Source of the DNA: Congeria kusceri
Lineage: Eukaryota; Mollusca; Bivalvia; Myida; Dreissenidae
DNA length: 64,000 nt
NCBI GenBank assembly: GCA_027627225.1
Contig: CM051029.1
Coordinates: 23,269,851 to 23,333,850, forward strand
Reading direction: 5' to 3'
Shown: in pieces, positions 59,430 through 64,000 of the stretch
How positions within the stretch are numbered: the first letter of the stretch is position 1
How the letters are laid out: each line of letters begins with the position of its first letter
Position numbers and translations under genes: made by a program
The notes under the pieces: model-generated
What the model was told of the DNA's origin: nothing
Seen by the model: only the letters and a program-made list of their open reading frames with translations
The model's database searches: none

Positions 59430-59688
59430 ACCTGGGCCCGTATTCACAAGGTTCCAGTCATTTATACAATTCTTAAATTAATACAATTCATTAAGTCTGT
59501 GGCTGTTTCACGTATTGGTATTTTGCAATAATGTTAAAAATAGGTAAATATTACTCAAATGTCTTGTATTTTATCATGTTTTTGAATAAAAGTCATTGCA
59601 GTTTACACATAAAATGATCTGAAATGTTCACTTAAGTCAAACTTGAATTAGGATTTTCCTTAGAAGCTTCTTGAATACGGGCCCAGGT
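59430..59688. mobile_element. Short MITE with perfect 17-bp TIRs
   Basis: ACCTGGGCCCGTATTCA at the left end and its exact complement TGAATACGGGCCCAGGT at the right end, 259 bp in total, no coding sequence. A related single end (GGCCCGTATTCAAAAACC) lies at 1982. Confidence 0.8.
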
Positions 59689-60004
59689 GAAATCTCCAGG
59701 ATAAGGAGAGTACATGTATACGTTGCTACTTCCGGTTGTGAGTCATGGGGGATTGATGCATATTATTTCACGTACTTTCACTTTAAGATTAATGGTAACT
59801 CGTTTTCAAGTACATGTTTTAACAATGTTTTTGATATATATTTTTTCGTATTTTGTTAACCTAAAATATATGTATGTACCTATGTCAATTAATTACTGAG
59901 TATGGGATATGGGTCTTTACATTAATTTAGTCTTATGTAAACTGCACGTGAACAAAAAAGTGTGTATATACAACAGATACATATAGGAAGTGTGCGTTTT
60001 AATC

Positions 60005-60545
60005 AACCAAATTTTTCGTTTATTAGTTTGGGGTTCGTCGTTGCGATCGTATTTTTCGTTTCCGCACTCTAACTCGAGAACGGGTTGAGCTATTGTAATG
60101 AAACTTCATACAAAGATACTTTATAGCAAGACTTCGCTTGGGATTGCGTATGGGGTGGGTGGGGTCAATGTCACCCTTACTAAAAATAGAAACATGGTTT
60201 CCGCTAAAAAAAATTGAGAACACATTGAGATATTTCATGAAACTTTAAACATTGATACCTTATATCTAACCTCGCTTGGGATTGCGTATAGGGCGGGTGG
60301 GGTCAAGGTCACCGTTACTAAAAAAAACAACGGTTTCCGCTCAATAGCTTGAGAACACATTGAGATATTTTAATGAAACTTAATACGTAGATACGTTATA
60401 TCTAGACCTCTCGTAGGATTGCATATGGGGTTGGTGTGATCAAGGTCAAGGTCACCATTACTAAAAAAAATATTTGTGTGCTGACTTTAATGCATTTCGT
60501 TGGAAAAATTTGGTTTTCAAGGAATTTCCACGTTTCTTGTTTAAT
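60005..60545 (-). mobile_element. Family A element, inverted copy
   Basis: On the minus strand it starts with the ACAAGAAACGTGGAAATTCC signature (plus-strand complement at about 60524-60543), holds three units of about 135 bp (plus strand GGGGTGGGTGGGGTCAATGT, TGAGAACACATTGAGATATT), and ends near AAAAATTTGGTT at 60008-60019. Confidence 0.7.
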
Positions 60546-61854
60546 AATTAAAATTAATATGTGCTTAAAACAGTCATAAATTGTATGTCAATATTTTAGT
60601 TCAGACGTTTCTTCGATTCTCATGCGACTTCATTTACAGTTCATTTAACTCTGACATTTATATTAGCTAGTCTGATTTTTTGTTAATAAAAATACGAGAT
60701 ATTGTCGTCACTTGAGCGTCGTCGGCGTCGGCGGTGGCTTTTTTGTTCGTCTAGGTATATGTTTCTTTAAAACTATTTGACCTACGGCTTTCAAACTTGG
60801 TATACCTATTCAACATCACGAGATTAGTGGGTAGAACCATAGATTTTGACTGAATTATGGTCTTTTTTGGACTTAGATTTTTTTGTTAAGTATTTCGTAT
60901 AGGTCTCCTTTTCGGGAAACTATTGAACCTACATCTATCACTTTTCTTATATTTTTTTGCTAAGACTTAACTACTTGAGTTAGTGTTTCTGTAAATAAAC
61001 CAGTGTGGCAAACTGGGTGTATTAAAATCAGAGATAACAGTAATACATTATTTTCAGGTTCATAAAATGCGACATGGACACATAGACAGTCGGGTGAATG
61101 GAACAAGCAGTCCGCATACAGTTGATTATGTTATTGTAATTGTTCTTAATTGTTGTTGTGATATTGACATTTGCTGTAGTTTCATTGATTGACTGATTGC
61201 TGTTGTTGTTGTTGTTCTTAATATCGCTGTTGTTGTTTGTTGTTTTTCTTAGACATTATTACTCCACTTCCTGCAAATTATTAAAGGTATTAAGCTCAAA
61301 CAAACATTTACGAAGCAGTAAATCGCTGTATTAGATTGTTTAATCAATCGCAACACTTCCTACACTTAAAATGAATGACAGAAAACAATGTTGCCGTATT
61401 TTGACAGGACTGTAGACTGATTCACTGTTTAAGTAAACGTGCCGACCTAAGACGAAACCTGATAATAACTAGACGAATATTAGAATAATCTATTAAAGAA
61501 TATTGAAAAAAAGTATAACAAGAAGCGTACGGATGTGACATTCTCTGCACTGACGTAGTTCGTGGTTGGTGAGAGTGATGGGAGACTTGGGAGAGAGGCT
61601 AGTGATAGGATAGGTGCTAGGAGAATGTCACATTTTCACTGCTATTGATTTCAATATAAAATTTGAATGAATTGTAACATATTATTAAAATAGAAATGGT
61701 TTCCACTCTACACTGAAATTAAATAGATTTAACGACGGTTTAAACTATAAAAAAATAAGACCCACTATGTGCCAGCAAACGACTGCTTATCAGCTCCGCA
61801 ATTTGTCAAATGTAATATATATATATATATATATAATTTATCATGTTTTATCAA
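60546..61854. other. Intergenic sequence with repeat fragments and microsatellites
   Basis: GTCGTCGGCGTCGGCGGTGG at about 60718 and CAAACTTGGTATACC at about 60792 look like part of another hairpin-family element. (GTT)n tracts lie at 61190-61250 and (TA)n at 61815-61835. No gene recognised. Confidence 0.4.
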
Positions 61855-62169
61855 TTCCGCTCCAGAGGACATTGTTCCAATACCGTCCCGACACTGTCCC
61901 AAATTTGATCTGATACATTCCTGACAGAGTTCCGACTTTACAAATTCGGCTGAGTCTGCCGAATGTTAAGGTACAAATCTAACTGTCGGGAGTGCTTAGC
62001 CGATCACGCCGAACATGTCCCGATAATTCCCATATCTCAGGACAGCGTACCGACACATCCAGACAGCGTTCCGACAACGTCCCGACATTCCCGACTGTTT
62101 TATTATTTGTATCGTAGCGCTGTCGGAAGGCTGTCGGGAACCATAATCGGGAATGTGTGACTGAGGCTT
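61855..62169. mobile_element. Right end of a relative of the 53.6-kb MITE
   Basis: Ends GGGAATGTGTGACTGAGGCTT, equivalent to the TGTGACCGAGGCTT terminus at 54217, and contains TCGTAGCGCTGTCGG as that MITE contains TCGTAGCGCC. CCGACAGCGT/TCCCGACA words repeat inside. The left end is not clear. Confidence 0.45.
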
Positions 62170-62225
62170 AATACTGTTGAACAGCTTTGAACACTGTCGT
62201 TGCATTCATAATAATGTTAAATATT

Positions 62226-63093
62226 TTTTATAGCTCGACTATTCGAAGAATAGGTGAGCTTTCCAACTCGCCCCGGCGTCGGGGTCAGCATCCGCGTCTG
62301 ATCTTGGTTAAAGTTAATATTTAAAAGTATTGCAACTTCAATATTTCATAACTCTATTTTGTATTTTGACAGAGTTATGCCCCTTTTTTCACATAGATTT
62401 TCTGGCTAAAGGTATATTCTTATGACTTGAAAACTACAGAAGTTATTCACTTGAAACTTGGAATGTATCTTTGTTATCAACCGCAACATCAAGCGCAACA
62501 TTCCCCGTAACTCGGTTTGGTATTTTGCAAGTGTTATGCCCCTTTTTCACATATATTGTAGATTTTCTGGTGGAAATGTATATTCAAAAGTCACGTATAA
62601 CTTCAAAACTACACAAGTTATTCACTTGAAACTTGGAATGTACCTTTGTAATCAACAATATTACCCAATAATTCTGTTTTGTATTTTGACAGAGTTATGC
62701 CCCTTTTTCACATAGATTTTCAGTGTAAAGTTGTTATTCAGAAGTCTTATAATTTCAAAACTGCATTAAGTATTCACTTGAAACTTGGATTACATCTTTG
62801 TAATCAACTCCAGCATCCGATGCAACATTCCCCACAACTCTGTAATGTATTGTGACTGAGGTATGCCCAATTTTCACATAGATTTTAGGGTTTAAAATTA
62901 ATTTTTGTTCCAAAGTCTTAATAATTTTTTAACTTCTTAAAATTTCACTTAAAACTTGGAATAAATTGATGAAATAATTGCCATAACTCAGGTTTGTATT
63001 TCACCCGATGTATATGTCCCTTCCACTTTCCAAAATATGTACCAACTGAAATACTTCGAATAGTCGAGTGCGCTGTCCTCTGACAGCTCTTGT
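62226..63093 (-). mobile_element. Family C element, inverted copy, four units
   Basis: On the minus strand it starts ACAAGAGCTGTCAGAGGACA, then GCGCACTCGACTATTCG, holds about four units of about 180 bp (plus strand GAGTTATGCCCCTTTTTCAC, TATTCACTTGAAACTTGGA), and ends in the hairpin at 62231-62260 (plus strand AGCTCGACTATTC / GAATAGGTGAGCT). Confidence 0.75.
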
Positions 63094-64000
63094 TTACAAT
63101 ATACCCTGAAGTTACATTCGGAGAACGTGTTGGTTATGACAATTTACTGACAGAATGTCGGAATGTCATTAAAATAAAATAATTATGTTCGTAGACCTAA
63201 GAATGACCACGATATTGTACACCGGACAAAGAATTTGGCTCATCAGGTTTCTGCTCTGTTTAATTTAGGCTTGTGTTGCTATTAACATTTGAATAGAGTG
63301 ATTTGTGCCCAATGTGACGCAGTAGAGAACAACTGCAGTGCATTCAGCTCTTTGATTTATGTGCCGATTTTGAACCTCTTGGGCCGAAATATTTAACCAT
63401 TAATGCAAACTGCCAACCTCCGCGCAGAGATTTAACTGTGTCCAAGCAAATCTTAAAACCCTGTCGGCACGATGTTCCACGTGCATTGTTTTTGCGCAAA
63501 GTGATGATACTTTCTTCTCTTAAGATTACAAAAATATATATTACATGAATTTATCCTACCAAACGTTATTATAATAAAAAATATAAATGTCAGAGCTATG
63601 TTTACACAGGCAGTTACGTCACATGAAAACAACACGCATGTCGCGTCTTGTGCAACACTATGTTAACAGACAATTTAAGAGAAAATAACAAGTGCACAGT
63701 TTACACTCAGAGGCAATACAAATAATTAAGTGAAATGTGTTCAAACAACTTAGCGTTATGCAAATTACATAAATATTAAGGGCTCTCGTACTATTTTACA
63801 AGTTAAGATAAGCGTTTAGAATTGAAATCATATTTGACAAACACATAAAATCACCAACATATACAATATACTTCTCCTTTTTCTTTCTTTTATTGTCGAT
63901 TCTCGCTCTGTAATCAATGATCTGATAAATGTATGTTTGATCTGAGGATGAACTTCTAAATAGTAAACTTCGCCAGCTTTTGTAATTACCTTGCACCTTT
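63094..64000. other. Unassigned right edge
   Basis: AT-rich. Only the repeat word CCTCCGCGCAGAGATTTAAC at 63417 is recognised. Short open frames at the edge show no similarity. Confidence 0.35.

Overview
The window is AT-rich, intron-rich eukaryotic DNA crowded with repeats. The repeats point to a bivalve mollusc: many non-autonomous elements start ACAAGAG or ACAAGAA, carry internal tandem units of about 130-220 bp with GACGGACGGACAG-type microsatellites, and end in a hairpin followed by TAAAA; SINEs with a tRNA head and a mollusc-type body are also present. The species cannot be fixed from sequence alone.

The one gene identified with confidence is the single-copy invertebrate orthologue of FMR1/FXR1/FXR2 (Fmr1), on the minus strand. 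Seven coding exons, each with GT-AG borders and compatible phases, lie at 52706-52756, 33402-33454, 28248-28344, 18346-18500, 13145-13210, 12467-12563 and 5512-5628. They encode the first 212 residues (two Agenet/Tudor domains and KH0). KH1, KH2 and the RGG region must lie beyond the left edge. Most of the window from 1 to 52.7 kb is therefore Fmr1 intron. A candidate upstream first exon at 54537-54607 would add an in-frame N-terminal extension.

The most unusual structure is at the Fmr1 5' splice sites. The 32-bp minisatellite filling much of intron 4 (14373-18356, about 85 units) is a tandem copy of the exon 4/intron 4 junction: each unit holds the last 12 exon bases, the donor and about 20 intron bases. 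The 34-bp minisatellite filling intron 6 (7280-12466, about 150 units) starts exactly at the exon 6 donor GT and keeps that phase. A third array, of transposon origin, ends about 20 bp from the exon 2 donor.

The introns and upstream flank hold many mobile elements: an internally deleted mariner with TIRs and TA duplication (2508-3428); a mariner transposase relic (55845-56250); a 3.5-kb TA-flanked TIR transposon with decayed exons (23883-27413); hAT-like elements (15034-16306, 21720-23586, 45395-46343, 48647-49924, 50021-50801), the last with a perfect 8-bp duplication and a paralogous empty site in the window; a TA-flanked element with pogo-style TIRs (29900-30775); several MITEs; SINEs; and many hairpin-ended families. 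The region right of 54.6 kb is intergenic or belongs to an unidentified neighbour, with one weak candidate for a secreted protein on the plus strand (58577-58765). No rRNA gene, CRISPR array or prokaryotic gene is present.
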